Assembly: GCF_964340395.1 (NCBI RefSeq)
Contig: NC_135557.1
Span: 8,249,209-8,313,208, forward strand
Length of the DNA stretch: 64,000 nt
Source of the DNA: Glandiceps talaboti
Taxonomy: Eukaryota; Hemichordata; Enteropneusta; Spengelidae
Reading direction: 5' to 3'
Positions within the stretch are counted from its first letter, which is position 1, and every line of letters begins with the position of its first letter. The position numbers were made by a program, and so were the translations under genes. Below are positions 1 to 20,200 of the stretch, piece after piece. The notes below the pieces were generated by a model. That model worked only from the letters and a program-made list of their open reading frames with translations, searched no databases and was not told the origin of the DNA.

Positions 1-30
1 TTTTATAAAATCTCTGGTGTTGACGTCACC

Positions 31-388
31 TCAAATTGGCCATAGGAGGAGGATTGGGTATTTATTTTGGGTTTTAATTCATAAAACAATTTTATCTTGG
101 CTTCCTGCTTGAAAAATCAATGTGAAACAACATATTCCAAGTCTGTGTTTGTAACTCAATACATTGCAAAAGAGAGATAAATGTGTAAACAAAATATTTT
201 GTTATTGGACGTACAATAACGAACGTTTCACACTTATTGTAGCTTTTTGTAATGTATTGAATTACAAACACAGCCATTGTCAATGTTGTTTCATGTTGAT
301 TTTTTCAAGTAGGAAGCCAAGATAAAATTGTACTATAGATCAAAAGTCAAAAACAAGTACCCAATTCTCATCCATATGGCCACTTTAA
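31..388. mobile_element. Palindromic MITE, family A, copy 1
   Basis: The two halves are near-complete inverted repeats. The left arm reads GGCCATAGGAGGAGGATTGG and then AATTTTATCTTGGCTTCCTG. The right arm ends AAGCCAAGATAAAATT and then CCAATTCTCATCCATATGGC. The centre carries a short palindrome around TTGGACGTACAATAACGAAC. Related copies lie at 32098-32363 and 50684-51282. No reading frame is present, so it is a non-autonomous DNA element. Confidence 0.75.
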
Positions 389-600
389 CGACGAAATATT
401 TCTATTTGTCACGAAAATGAAAATTGTGATGTCATAACCAATAGTTTTCCCATACATCCGTGCAGGAATTTTCTAATATGAATGAGCATAACTATATTAT
501 GTGCAGAGGAATTTCTTTACAAGATTTCAAAATTGAGTTAAAAATCAAGGTAGATGTACTATGCTGTCACCTCAAGTCACGTAAGCTTAAAGTTGATTAC

Positions 601-1580
601 AGTAATCAATACAAGTGTACAACAGGTAGAAATAAGTCTGACTGGACTTTTCCTTTAAGTTGATAGCAGTAATCAATACAAGTGTACTGAAGGCTGAAAT
701 AAGTCTGACTGGACTTTTCCTTTAAGTTGATAGCAGTAATCAATACAGGTGTACTGAAGGTATAAATAAGTCTGACTGGACTTTTCCTTTAAGTTGATAA
801 CAGCAATCAATACAGGTGTACTGAAGGTATAAATAAGTCTGACTGGACTTTTCCTTTAAGTTGATAACAGCAATCAATACAGGTGTACTGAAGGTATAAA
901 TAAGTCTGACTGGACTTTTCCTTTAAGTTGATAACAGCAATCAATACAGGTGTACTGAAGGTATAAATAAGTCTGACTGGACTTTTCCTTTAAGTTGATA
1001 ACAGTAATCAATACAGGTGTACAGAAGGTGGAAATAAGTCTGACTGGACTTTTCCTTTAAGTTGATAACAGCAATCAATACAGGTGTACTGAAGGTATAA
1101 ATAAGTCTGACTGGACTTTTCCTTTAAGTTGATAACAGCAATCAATACAAGTGTACTGAAGGTAGAAATAAGTCTGACTGGACTTTTCCTTTAAGTTGAT
1201 AGCAGTAATCTGTACTAATGGCAGAAATAAGTCTGGCTGGACTTTTCCTTTAAGTTGATAACAGCAATCAATGCAAGTGTACTGAAGGTAGAAATAAGTC
1301 TGACTGGACTTTTCCTTTAAGTTGATAGCAGTAATCTGTACTAATGGCAGAAATAAGTCTGACTGGACTTTTCCTTTAAGTTGATAGCAGTAATCAATAC
1401 AAGTGTACTAATGGCAGAAATAAGTCTGACTGGACTTTTCCTTTAAGTTGATAGCAGTAATCAATACAAGTGTACTAAAGACAGAAATAAGTCTGACTGG
1501 ACTTTTTTCTTTAAGTTGATAGCAGTAATCAATACAAGTGTACTAAAGGTAAAAATAAGTCTGACTGGACTTTTCCTTTA
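601..1580. repeat. 67-bp satellite, about 15 units (family S67)
   Basis: Tandem units of about 67 bp contain TAATCAATACAAGTGTACT, AAATAAGTCTGACTGGACTT and TTCCTTTAAGTTGATAGCAG. Two units near 1200-1345 share a deletion of about 9 bp, so the array grew by copying multi-unit blocks. The array ends about 50 bp before the first recognised exon of the Ig-DED gene. The same unit recurs at 40508-40925 in the GABPA 3' region. Confidence 0.92.
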
Positions 1581-1633
1581 AAGACGTAGCTAATTGACAA
1601 TCAACAAATGGATCAAACATATTTTGTTTGCAG

Positions 1634-8869
<7,236 letters not shown>

Positions 8870-9789
8870 ATGGTCATAGGAACGAATGATTTTTTTATAT
8901 ATGGGAAATGGGTATATATGTACCCTGGTGGACAAAAATGACAACCACAAACTCTACAAAAATTCAAAAGTAGGGGTCACATTTTAGCCAGAAACAGGGG
9001 CCAAAAGTCTACATTTTAACCAGAAACAGGGGACAACAGGGCGCCTACTTCCGATAGTATAAGGATGACTAAAAACAAGTTCAAAAGTCGTACGTTCATT
9101 CAAAGAGGTGGTGGGCCAAACCTCTACATCATAATGCTTTAAAAATCAAGACTCAACAGTCTACATGAGTCGAAGGGGGGGGGGGGGTCAAAACCACGGT
9201 ACATAAGTATACACCCCCAGGGTATATTTCATGTTTTTGTCATACGACAACTATAATGTGTGTTTTTTTTAAAAAAGCTTGCCGTAATTGGAGCATTACG
9301 TTTTCGGTCAGACGTCCATCAACATATTCACTGGAAATTATTAAAATACCAATAATTAGACAGATATATCTTCTATCCATACGTAGTATAGTAGTAGTTT
9401 AAAATAGTGATTTCATTTGGGTGCTAGCTTTTGGGTGCGGACCTCAAAATTAATTTGATTGGATTTTTTAGACATATATTTATCCAAAGGTGATTCAATT
9501 CTGCTTAGGGTGTATAGTATTTCAAGTGACGTCATTATATCTAACAATTGTTTTTAAAAAAAGGTCTGAGCTGCCGATATACCATCTCTAATACTATCCT
9601 TACGTATATATATGGTATGTACTTATATTACTATTACTATTGTGTTTCTGTGAAGCTTGTTCCTTTTTTGATATTTGTTTTGTGTATCTTTGTTGATATC
9701 ATTATAATAAATTGTTGTTTAAGATACATAATTATATGACGCTGGTAATCGAGTCTTCGATTTACTAAGATAGGCGGAAACTAAATATA

Positions 9790-9960
9790 TATATTGTTCT
9801 TCAATGTGATAGAATACACAAGTGGAGATAGAGGTTCCTTTGTAACAGTTGTGCAATTCTAAACACCCTGTGATCAAGATAGTGTAAACATGGGTAGTAC
9901 TAAACAGTACATTGCAAGTTCATGGAAGTCTGTCAAGAAAATTCTGTGACGAAATAAGTA
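9790..9960 (+). repeat. Dispersed repeat family B, copy 1
   Basis: Shares TGTGATAGA, TACACAAGTGG and CACCCTGTGATCAAGATAGT with copies at 36080-36265 (same strand) and 37915-38110 (opposite strand). There is no reading frame, and the ends are not clear enough to assign a class. Confidence 0.6.
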
Positions 9961-11266
9961 AACAAGCGACCTATCGGTCAGAATAGCTCCGCTGTTTTTT
10001 TTTTGTTTTTTTTTTTATTTTGGTGACATGTAGAAGTGGTTCAGTTCTTCACTATGCAGTTTTGTTTTAGCGATGTAATAAAGTGGTTACTGGTTTCATA
10101 TGATATCTCACTATAAAACACATTTTACACAGAAGTTGGTAATGTATTGTACTTTTATACCATAGTCACCATTTTATAACAAAAATCTACTGTTATGAAA
10201 AATTGCACAAAATCTCTGAAAAAAAATGACGGAAATGCACACAAGAAAAAGAAAAAAAGAAGATTTTGAGGTTGGCTATAAATAATTCCAGTGTCTTACA
10301 GCTTTAACCCTGGAAAATGTTAATGATAAATGAAATAAACTAGGGATCTAAAATAATTTTGAGGCAATTTGAATTTCAATTTTCTAACAAATTTACTAAG
10401 TCAACAACATTCAACTTGTACTAGTTGTAGTAGATATATATATAGGGAAGAAATGTATTAATCGCCATCTTAGTTTCCGTACGTCGACAATCCCAAGTAC
10501 CCGGAAGAGAGTCATTCTCAGCCATACGTTACAGTGGTAACACTCGTTCATGTTCGATTACCTTTCATAAAGAAAACACAACGAAATGGTTGAAGTGATC
10601 TTTTTTTTAATAAAAATAAATAAGCAAACTGTCTATCAAACCGGAAATGAGTCAACTTAATTTTATTCAAAATAAAAGAAATTAGAATTAGCCTTGTAAC
10701 AATAACTTGACATGATCAACGTCGAAGATCGGCCACCATTTTGTTAGTTGTTTGGAATCACTATGACTTGTCCTATAGAAAGTTCATTGAACCTGCAATA
10801 AAAATCCCATTATTTTGTATTTTCTACCATCATATTTCTGAAACAACGTTGCTTCTTTATTGACCATGAGTCAGTTTTAGCTGAAACCACAATTTATTGT
10901 CAGACACAATGTCATTTTTATAATTCTGATCAGTGAACGGTTGTTCGGGCTACATCGTATACCATTGTAATACTTATTACATATATTATAGTTTTTTCTG
11001 ACCACGCCTTAAATTTCAATTTCATTTGAAAAAAAATGTTTGTTTCCGATAACATGATTTTAAAAATTAGGGTAGGTAGGTCGGTTGAGCTTCTAGTGAC
11101 GAGCGCCATCTATATATCACAAAATTTAAAAGTAACCGACATCTTTGTTTGACTTTTTGCTGTTGTCTTTGTTCGTTTTTTGATAATACTATGAAATCTA
11201 GAAGAAAAAAAATAATTTAGAATCATATCTCGCGTAACAGTAAAGAGCAAAACTGAAGAGCAAAAA

Positions 11267-11387
11267 GGCACGTGGTATTCCCAGGCGGTCTCCCATCCAA
11301 GTACTAACCACGCCCGATGCAGCTTACACACTGTAACTTCGGTGATCAGACGATAACCTGTGTTTTCTACGTAGTATGGCCGTAGGC
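11267..11387 (-). pseudogene. 5S rRNA-like copy, probably a pseudogene
   Basis: On the minus strand the sequence starts GCCTACGGCCATACTACGTA. It contains CGTCTGATCACCGAAGTTA, then TTAGTACTTGGATGGGAGAC and CGCCTGGGAATACC, all typical of animal 5S rRNA and in the right order. About 9 extra bases follow CCGAAGTTA, inside the internal control region. The 3' end (CACGTGCC, then TTTTTG) cannot pair with the 5' strand of helix I. A lone copy with a broken terminal stem is more likely a pseudogene or the head of a 5S-derived SINE than a working gene. Confidence 0.75.
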
Positions 11388-11943
11388 AGGTGTTACAGGT
11401 AAAAATTTACGACTATATACTAACGACTCGTTTGACACGCACAGGAAAATACAAACAGGTAATTTTATAATTAGGCGTAATAAAAGAGTTGTGTTTGCGA
11501 TAACCAAGACAAACTCTACTTGGTTCCGGCCCTAAACATTTTTAGCAATCTAAATTTTTTGTAATGGTGAGAAACCTAAACTGTCAATTTCGGTAGAAGA
11601 CTGTGAGTGAAAATCACAGGCACTGGTTTCCCCGAGATATATATCAGAATATTTCTATCAAAATACAATAAAATGTCGATGATGTACAAAAACCACTGTG
11701 ATAAATACAGCTATTGTATGTGAATGAAACCATGGCCTCTTGGCAGTGCATCTTGGATGGTAAAAAGAGGCTGTGGTTTACAACGATGCTGTAGTATCGC
11801 ACAGAGAAATAACATATCAAAGTTAATGCCTGCCTTGTCACTTCTGACACTCTCCAATGTTAGAAATATTAAAACATCAAGCAGACTTTATTATGCTAAT
11901 TTCCAAAATCTTTATTTGATACACTAACTACAATATTATTTAC

Positions 11944-12262
11944 AGTGAAGAATATATTGTTCATGGTTCCAAGAATCAATATGACAGTAAAATATAGTTA
12001 CTTTGGAATGGTAAATTGGAAACAAATACGATGGTTCGATCCATCTACTAAGGACTTTGATCACGCGATGATTAATTATTCAGTGTTAACATCTCTCTCC
12101 AAACTGGCAGAATAATATAACCGTAAATTGATGGTAGTTGGTATCCTTGGTCCGAGTTCATGATGGGTCTTCTTTGTCTTGAGGTCCGTAGTAGACGGAT
12201 CGAAACATCACATTCATTTCCAATTTACTGTTCCAAAGTAACTATTTTGTACTGTGCTACTA
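11944..12262. mobile_element. Palindromic MITE, family C
   Basis: Long inverted repeat. The left arm has AGTTACTTTGGAATGGTAAA and GATGGTTCGATCCATCTACT. The right arm has GTAGACGGATCGAAACATCA and TTTACTGTTCCAAAGTAACT. Single-arm relatives occur at 25000-25160 in an RBBP5 intron and more diverged at 6395-6560. No coding capacity. Confidence 0.7.
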
Positions 12263-13189
12263 TTCACAAAATGAAAGTTTGACTGTTAACAACATTTATA
12301 GGGCAGAAATTGGTTTTCAGAAGACATAAAGACTCTTCTATTTGGGGACATTGAACACACGATTCATTGACTGACTTGCCATCTTTCTTTGGAAAAAAGA
12401 AGTCACTTATATGATCAAGGGTCTCGAGAAGTCATTAAGGTTTTCCTTTTCTCAGTACCTGTAATAACAATTTACCTCATACGTGTACTAAGGGTCAAAA
12501 TAGAACAAGAAGGTCGTCTTATTCTCATACACATCAATTAGTAACACTGAGCATGGAGTGTAAGTTATGGTGATAACCAAGAAATCCTTGTAATAACATT
12601 TTACCTCATGCTAGGGGGTCAAAATAGAACAAGAAACTTGACTTATTCTCAGTACCTATAATAGCGTTTTATCTCATGCTTGAGGGTCAAAATAGAACAA
12701 GAAACTTGACTTATTCCTGAGTGCACCTACATCTCTTCATATCCAGTCACATGCCAATGTTAGCATAATACATACAAATCATGGTTTGTTACTTGAGACA
12801 TTTTATGTCATGAAATATTTTACTTAAAATTCTTCCAAACAAAGAGTCTCCGGATTCAAGAAAACCTAGGGGATTAGATTCTTGTGATTTCTTATACCAA
12901 GTACACTCCATAGTTTTTGGACTTCAGAACTTCTGTTGGGATAGACTCTCCCCAAGTTCTTGTACAGGCAACACTTGACATCATGGAGAATGTTATCTTT
13001 TGAATGCCAATAAATAAGTCCCTTTTGAACATTGTGGGCATGGATTGTCTTGAATTTACACCACCACATACATCATCATATAAGCTTCTTGGAATTCTCG
13101 CACTGTTATATCTTTGGCCTGTCAGAATGAGTTCTTTTAATTGCTTGTCTGAACATCTAGAGGTGTACAAGCAAGTGTACTTATCTGGT

Positions 13190-14260
13190 TATTGAAACAT
13201 CATGGGATAGCCATAGTGGATCTTTTGAATTCTCTGCCTGCACAAGCAAGTGTACTTAAATGTCTGTTGAAAGATCATGGGGATAGCCGTATAAAGATCT
13301 TTTGAATTCTCACGACTATAGGACTGGTGTGGCACCTTCTCTACCTGCATGAGTAAGTATATTTAACTGTCTCTTGAAACATCATGGGGAGTCATACTGG
13401 ATCATTTGAATTCTCCTAACTATATACAGGACTGGTGTGGCACCTTCTCTACCTGCATGAGTAAGTATATTTAACTGTCTCTTGAAACATCATGGGGAGT
13501 CATACTGGATCATTTGAATTCTCCTAACTATATACAGGACTGGTGTGGCACCTCCTCTACCTGCATGAGTAAGTATATTTAACTGTCTCTTGAAACATCA
13601 TGGGGAGTCATACTGGATCATTTGAATTCTCCTAACTATATACAGGACTGGTGTGGCACCTTCTCAGCCTGTATGAGCAAGTATATTTGACTGTCTGTTG
13701 AAATGGGGAAAGCTGTACTGGATCATTTGAATTCTCCTAACTATATACACAACTGGTGTGGCACCTTCTCAGCCTGCATGAGCAAGTATATTTGACTGTC
13801 TGTTGAAACATCATGGGGAGAGTCATACTGGATATTTTGAATTCTCCTAACTATATACAGGACTGGTGTGACACCTTCTCAGCCTGTACACGCAAGTTTA
13901 CTTAAACAGTCTGTTGAAACATCATCTGATAGCCATACTGGATCTCTTGAATTCTTACAACTATACACAGAAGGTTCTCGGCCTCCACAAATAAGCGTAC
14001 TCAATAGTTTGCTGAAAGATCATGGGGATAGCCATATAGGATCTTCTGAATTCTCCCAACCACATACACATTTCGGCTACTTAGTTGTAACATATTGCAT
14101 CATGGTATTGTTTTTGCTTGTTACAATGAGCACGTTTCTAAAGGTATGGAAATTCTCCCAGTCTCTCAACACAAGCATACTCAATAATTTGTTGGAACAT
14201 CTTGGGGTATCGGATCTTTTGGATCTGGGCTATCAGTATGCTGTAAGTGTATGTCTCTAG
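13190..14260. repeat. About 108-bp minisatellite at the RBBP5 3' end
   Basis: About nine diverging units contain GAATTCTCCTAACTATATAC, GGACTGGTGTGGCACCTTCT and AACATCATGGGGA. The unit nearest RBBP5 (14165-14225) overlaps the last coding codons and the stop, so the predicted C-terminal residues are themselves repeat sequence. Some middle units (13340-13640) are almost identical and therefore recent. Confidence 0.85.
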
Positions 14261-17200
14261 TTTTAGATCTGTCTTTACTTTTTTGTTTACTGTGTCCACT
14301 GTCTTTTTTATTGGATCTTCCGCTCTGTCGAGGAGCACTCTTTTTCCGGGACTTGCTGTCGCCTTTTGAATTCAAAAGTGGATGAATTTCTGCAAGAAAG
14401 CGTACAAATTATTATTAAGTTTTTTTTAAAAACAATATGGGAACTTTGAGTCTATTGCTTTACTGTCTGTGTTCAGATATATAGAGGAGAACTGAAGTTG
14501 CCTGGGTGTATTTTTTAACCATGCTATAGTCCTATGCATGTTGCGATCATCTCTATCGTACAGTCAAATGGATTCCTCTAGCACAGAATTCCTTTTTTAC
14601 CACCCACATCAATACATCATAGTTTATGCTACTGGTCCAAGGTGCTTTGATATAAACATGATGATGTTATCATGTACTCATATCACTTACATTCAAACTG
14701 AAGGTGAGTTTGTAGTCAACTGAACTGAGTAACCAATTACAACCTTGTGTCAGTGTGTGATGGATTACTACTGACATGCACGGTTCATCACTTCCCCAGC
14801 AGGAGATTTAACTAGATTTTCGATAGAATTTGTCTGTATGATCACATGATAGAAAGAGATCATAGAGAAGGACTACACATATAGTAACTAGACTAAGCCT
14901 TTAAATGCAAAAGATGCAATTACAGAGATATTAGCATACAGTGGGAAGTAGAAGTATACATTACAAGTAAATATCTCACAAGTTGGAAACTAAACAATTA
15001 AAACCATCTAAATCATACACATTTACATTTGTATTTCTGTGGGAGTCTGTTTCTACTGCTCTGTAAAAGATCAGCCATGCTTATTACATTTCACAAATTT
15101 TCAGTGTGAGTGGGTAAATATTGTGCTGTCTTTGTTGTGTCTTTTGTGTTGTCACTCCAGAATAGTCTATTTTTGTGTCAAAAACATGTTCCATTTGAGA
15201 GAAACCCAATAATAAAAACATGTAGAGTTCAAAAGTGGATGATTTCTACAAGAAACAGGATACAGCTATTTGACTAGGGTTCCCTACCAGTATGTATGTT
15301 CTGGGTGGTACATAGGTAAAATCTACCTGTGTTTTGAAGTCATTTCATCAGGGTTTCTTAATAGTGTTTTTGCTCAGAGCAGGGAGTTAGTAAAACAGAG
15401 TAAAATCTACCTGCATGTATGTTCCTAAATCATTTTAACAGTTGTCTGCCAGTGTTCTCCCTGGCATAGAGAAAGCATAGCTGTACCACCATGCTTGGAA
15501 CATGGCCCACTACGCTTGAGCTTGCCAACAATGTTCGTTTCTTTTGTCATCCTCACATTTCTCATGTGCAAAGCAAGTTATAAATTAGTCCACTTACCAT
15601 CTATAGGTGCTCCAGCAAGTTCTATGTCAATGGTTTTTGTCTTCTTTTTCTTTGGTGATACCGCTGCTGACTCTGACCCTGATGATAATCTTTTCTGTTG
15701 TTGTTGCTGTTGTTGTTGCTGCTGTTGTTGTTGTTGTTGTTGTTGCTGCTGCTGTTGTTGCTGTGCTGTTAGACTTGCTTCATCTGTCTATAAATAGAGA
15801 GAGAATGTTATAATCTACAACTACAGAATAAATACCTTGTGAATTCACTTCGACTTATTACTATATTAGTACTGAGTTGGGCATTGATTTGGATTAAGTT
15901 GGAAGTGCCATACAGGTCTAGATTAGCAACTTACCTTCGCTGTATTGTTGACTGTTTCCATTGTTCTTGTGATTGTACAACGATTGAAGCAGTCAACAAC
16001 ACATTCCCAAGCAAGACCAGTATGTCACTTCTGACCAAGTTTGGATTGGTACCAACCAGTGATTTTACTAAGGTTGGGGAACCCCGGTCACAGAAAGGGG
16101 GAATACGGTAAAACTGGCATAGTTTCTAGTACATTGTAACATAATTTAGGTGGGCAACCCTAGTGAAAGGACATGGGAACTTAGGTAGATTTTACCTGCT
16201 TTATACTACCCTAAACAAAGACACTGTAAACCCATACTGCTCAATTAGACTGTACTAACCCAACCCCTTGCATCTCATTTAACAATCCAGTTTTTCATTA
16301 AACAAAGTCTCCTTTCTCTTTAATTTAAATGCATATATTTATGTGTGTTCTAAACGCGTACGGTCATAGTCATGTGATTCACAGCAACCAAGGTGTTCTG
16401 CATCAGATGATGTCACGTCAAAATGGTAGTCAACACGTAACTGTATATACATGTTCAGTTTTTGTCATTTTTCTCCTATTAAATGTCACATTTTTTATAT
16501 CAAATTTCAGAAGCATAACTGTAAACTGATTGTTTGGTGTTTTGTTTGGGGAGTTGCATGGAAAATGGCAAAAATACCAACAAATCTAGAAAACAAAGTT
16601 ATGTCTTCTGGACAGAAGATGTTAACGTGTGCGTGCACATTCCAATCTTTTAAACGTTTGTGTTCAGAATGAGTAACTAAACACAACTTTGTACGCATCA
16701 TTATGTGTACATCTGCACGATAATGCTCCCGTAGACTTCTCTATTAAACTTTTGTGTAACTTACTGGATCAGCTGGTTGTGCCCATCCCCCTTCTTCAGG
16801 TTCATCGACCTCTGGTGCAATGGGTAAATATAACAACGCTTCTTTGTCTTCATTCTCTTCATCACTAAGATACAAAAAAAAACATCAGTTTGTTAAAAAT
16901 ATTTTCAAATTTTTTGGCAAGAAAGTAAACATACATTCATCACTTTTAAAAAAAAATCAAAATAAGCATGAGATAATTGATAACTGAGAACAATGTTTGG
17001 ATCCCATGTTCTTATATGTTATTAGTGAAGTAAAGTTCAGTTGTCATCAGCTATGTATATCTCAGTGAATTGCTTTTTGCTTGGTGACAAACACAGAGTA
17101 TCACAGCATGATGTCTATGATTACCACAAGATTCTATCAACATGCCAAATTTGCTAATCTGCATTATGTCAGAGTTCACATAGCGGTGAGATCACTAATA

Positions 17201-20200
17201 GTTCAATGTACGATAAAGACTAAATTCCACTAGTTAGGCCTTTGAATTATCTCACCTGCTCATGAAAGCTGCTATAGGATCTACACTGGTTACATCAACT
17301 TCTTCATCTTCCAACTGGTTAGAGTCTGACGATAACAAAGATAGGACAACTTATAGGTATGATAAAGACTAGCCATCCTATATCATATGCTTCTTGAGTA
17401 ATATAAATTGTTCATACAGGACTTTACCATACATATCTCTGAATGGACTATCATCAACCGTCATATCAGACCTAAGTTAGTCATATGATACCAAATCCCT
17501 GGATATTTCTATCATCTGTCGAAAGACTACGGTAGTTTAATACTGTATGAAACCAAATACAAACTCATGTGGTATGTTGGGTGGGCTGCTCTCACCTTCT
17601 GCATCCTATCTACAGAATACACTGCCATTAGAAATATGACAAAAGCCAATACCTTATGCCTTCATATAGAACTTAAAGACCCATCTATTCTTCACAGCAT
17701 TCTACAGTATACAACACCTCTAAACTTGACATTGTAGCCTCTAACAAAGATACGTAATGACCCTCTATACTTCTTGAATTCCCTGCACAATCGAATGCAG
17801 CCTTGTAATGCATACAGGATCAAAACCCTCGCATAACAACCCCTATCCTACCAGGTTTAACATTCGGGTTGACTGTGATAAAATGTGTGGTTTAGCAGGA
17901 TAAAATCCTTCACATTGTATCCTCTAGCCAGGTTCCTTATGACAGAGATGGGTTGACTGGGATAAAATGTGTGGTTTCGCAGGATAAAATCCTTCACATT
18001 GTATCCTCTAACCAGGTTCCTTATGTACAGAGATGGGTTGACTGTGATACACTGATGGTTGAAATCTTACCCAAGGACTTTAATCATTTAGAAATAATTG
18101 GCAGCAACAACTCTCTACCTAACAAGTTACAGATTCTAAGCCAGTCCCTCTAATAATAACTTATCACCTTGGCTTGAGATATGGTACATAACTACTGACC
18201 TATGGGGTCTTCAATTGATACATAACTACTGACCTATGGGGTCATCAATTGATACATAACTACTGACCTATGGGGTCTTCAATTGATACATAACCACTGA
18301 CCTATGGGGTCTTCAATGGATACATAACCACTGACCTATGGGGTCTTCAATGGATACATAACCACTGACCTATGAGGTCTTCAATTGATACATAACCACT
18401 GACCTATGGGGTCTTCAATTGATACATAACTACTGACCTATGGGTTCTTCAATTGATACATAACTACTGACCTATGGGGTCTTCAATTGATTTATCTTCA
18501 TCTTCAATATCAAATTCATTTTCTTTTTCTTCATATTCCACATTTTCATCTAATTCTTTAAAATCTGGGGCAAATGCACTCCAGTTTTCCTGAAATGGAA
18601 AATGACAAAAAATGATATGATGTCATATTGAGTGATAATCCTTAACGTGCCACTGTATTGCTAAGGATGGTAAGTACAGTACATCGGTAAAGTCACTCTG
18701 TGTTCTTATGTCATTTTACCAACACAAATTCCTCATTAATAATGTTACATGTGATATGATTGGATCAAAATACTCACAACTTGATACTTAACACCTCACC
18801 ACATGAGACAAATGCTATGATTGGTCTGACTAGACACTTTGCCCAGATAGACACTACACCACTTAAGACAGATGCTATGATTGGTACTTACCACTTGATT
18901 CTGTGCCCAGACAGACACCACACCACTTGAGACGGATGCTATGATTGGTCTGACTGGATGCCACACTACATCTAGTAATAACTCTCCCCTTGTACCATGT
19001 AATATTTTCACTAAATTTCCAATACTCTTCTCCCATATGTAAAGAGCATGCTGTCTGGCAGAACCTGACGTCAAACATTTTCAAGAAATGTAGATTACTA
19101 CACACATGTACATTTTATGTACCCGTCATTACTGGCATTAGTGTGTCAACATACTGCTAGTATTTGCACTGCAGTGCAAGACTGAAACATTGTTTTGGGT
19201 ACCTATATGCGAAATGTGCACCTACTAAAATGAATTAATGTGAAGGTTTTTGAACTTTGCTGTTTTGGATAAGCATTTCATAACAGTACCCTGTGTACCT
19301 CAGTTAATATATGTCAAGCAAGCGGTCATTTCTCAAAGTGTTTTTGAAATGCATTTCTATCTTGTGCTACAAGTTTTTTCTGTTCTATACTTACTCAAGG
19401 ACTTTTGCGATTATAATTACGGCAGCCACCTGCAACCTGTCATTTCCAGGCTTGCTACAGGTTGAATGGTTAGAGTGCCCATGACTGGGGGCTGTCTGAC
19501 ATTTTAGACAAGATAGTTACCTGCTACGATGTATTCCCCATCTCCTGAGAAGCAACATTTTTTCCAAGGTGTTCTGTTAACTAAATCTTGTAGTTTTTGA
19601 ATAGGTTCGGGTTCACCATCTTTCCCACATGCTAATACTTCACCACTCTCATATACACGGATAATTCTGTCAGCCGAGTTCACTAAGAAACAACTAAAGA
19701 TACACACAAAAAAAGTACAAGTAGTATTATATCTGGACGCCAAAGTAGTTTCGAAAGAAAGCGAGATCTAAAAGATTTGAAATATTACATACAAGTGTAA
19801 GTCTAGTAGTGCTATCCTTCAAGGATGTTTGGTGAGATTAGAAACATCACTGGACTTCAGTCAAACATCACAGTCCTACAACTGCTTCAAAGACCTAGGG
19901 AGGTCACTAAATACTTTTAACATCTCACACATTTTTTGCTATCTATTACACAAACAAAAACACACACACACTGATAGTTGCACACACATACAATGTTACA
20001 TCTTATCTCACTGTGAACACAAATAAACAGTTTTGTCTATCAATCTTCTTTGTTTCATCTGACAGTGATGTTGATTTGTGTTCACCGCAAGTTAAAATAT
20101 ATCATTTTATGACTCGAGAATGCACCCTATCAGTGTCTGTATTTTTTGTGTTGTTTCTGACAAAAAATGTAACAAGCACATGGTGCTGCCTAATTGAAAC

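Larger units (their letters stand above)
8870..14180. other. Intergenic region between the Ig-DED gene and RBBP5
   Basis: No coding exon recognised. It holds the 3' flank of the Ig-DED gene, a dispersed repeat at 9790-9960, a 5S-like copy at 11267-11387, a palindromic element at 11944-12262, three degenerate S68 satellite units (12460-12720) and a 108-bp repeat array reaching the RBBP5 stop. AATAAA on the minus strand near 11911 could be an RBBP5 polyadenylation signal. Confidence 0.6.

Noticed and set aside
460-663. Frame beginning MQEFSNMNEHNY as a possible first exon of the Ig-DED gene
   Set aside because: It runs into the 67-bp satellite, has no signal peptide, and cannot be joined convincingly to the exon at 1634.
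12866-13195. Overlapping open frames on both strands near the RBBP5 3' end, first considered as missing RBBP5 tail exons
   Set aside because: No similarity to the RBBP5 tail, no consistent splice sites, and adjacent to the 108-bp repeat.
18184-18480. CRISPR-like regular array of 34-bp repeats
   Set aside because: Units are contiguous with no unique spacers, in an animal gene; it is a tandem duplication of an exon border.
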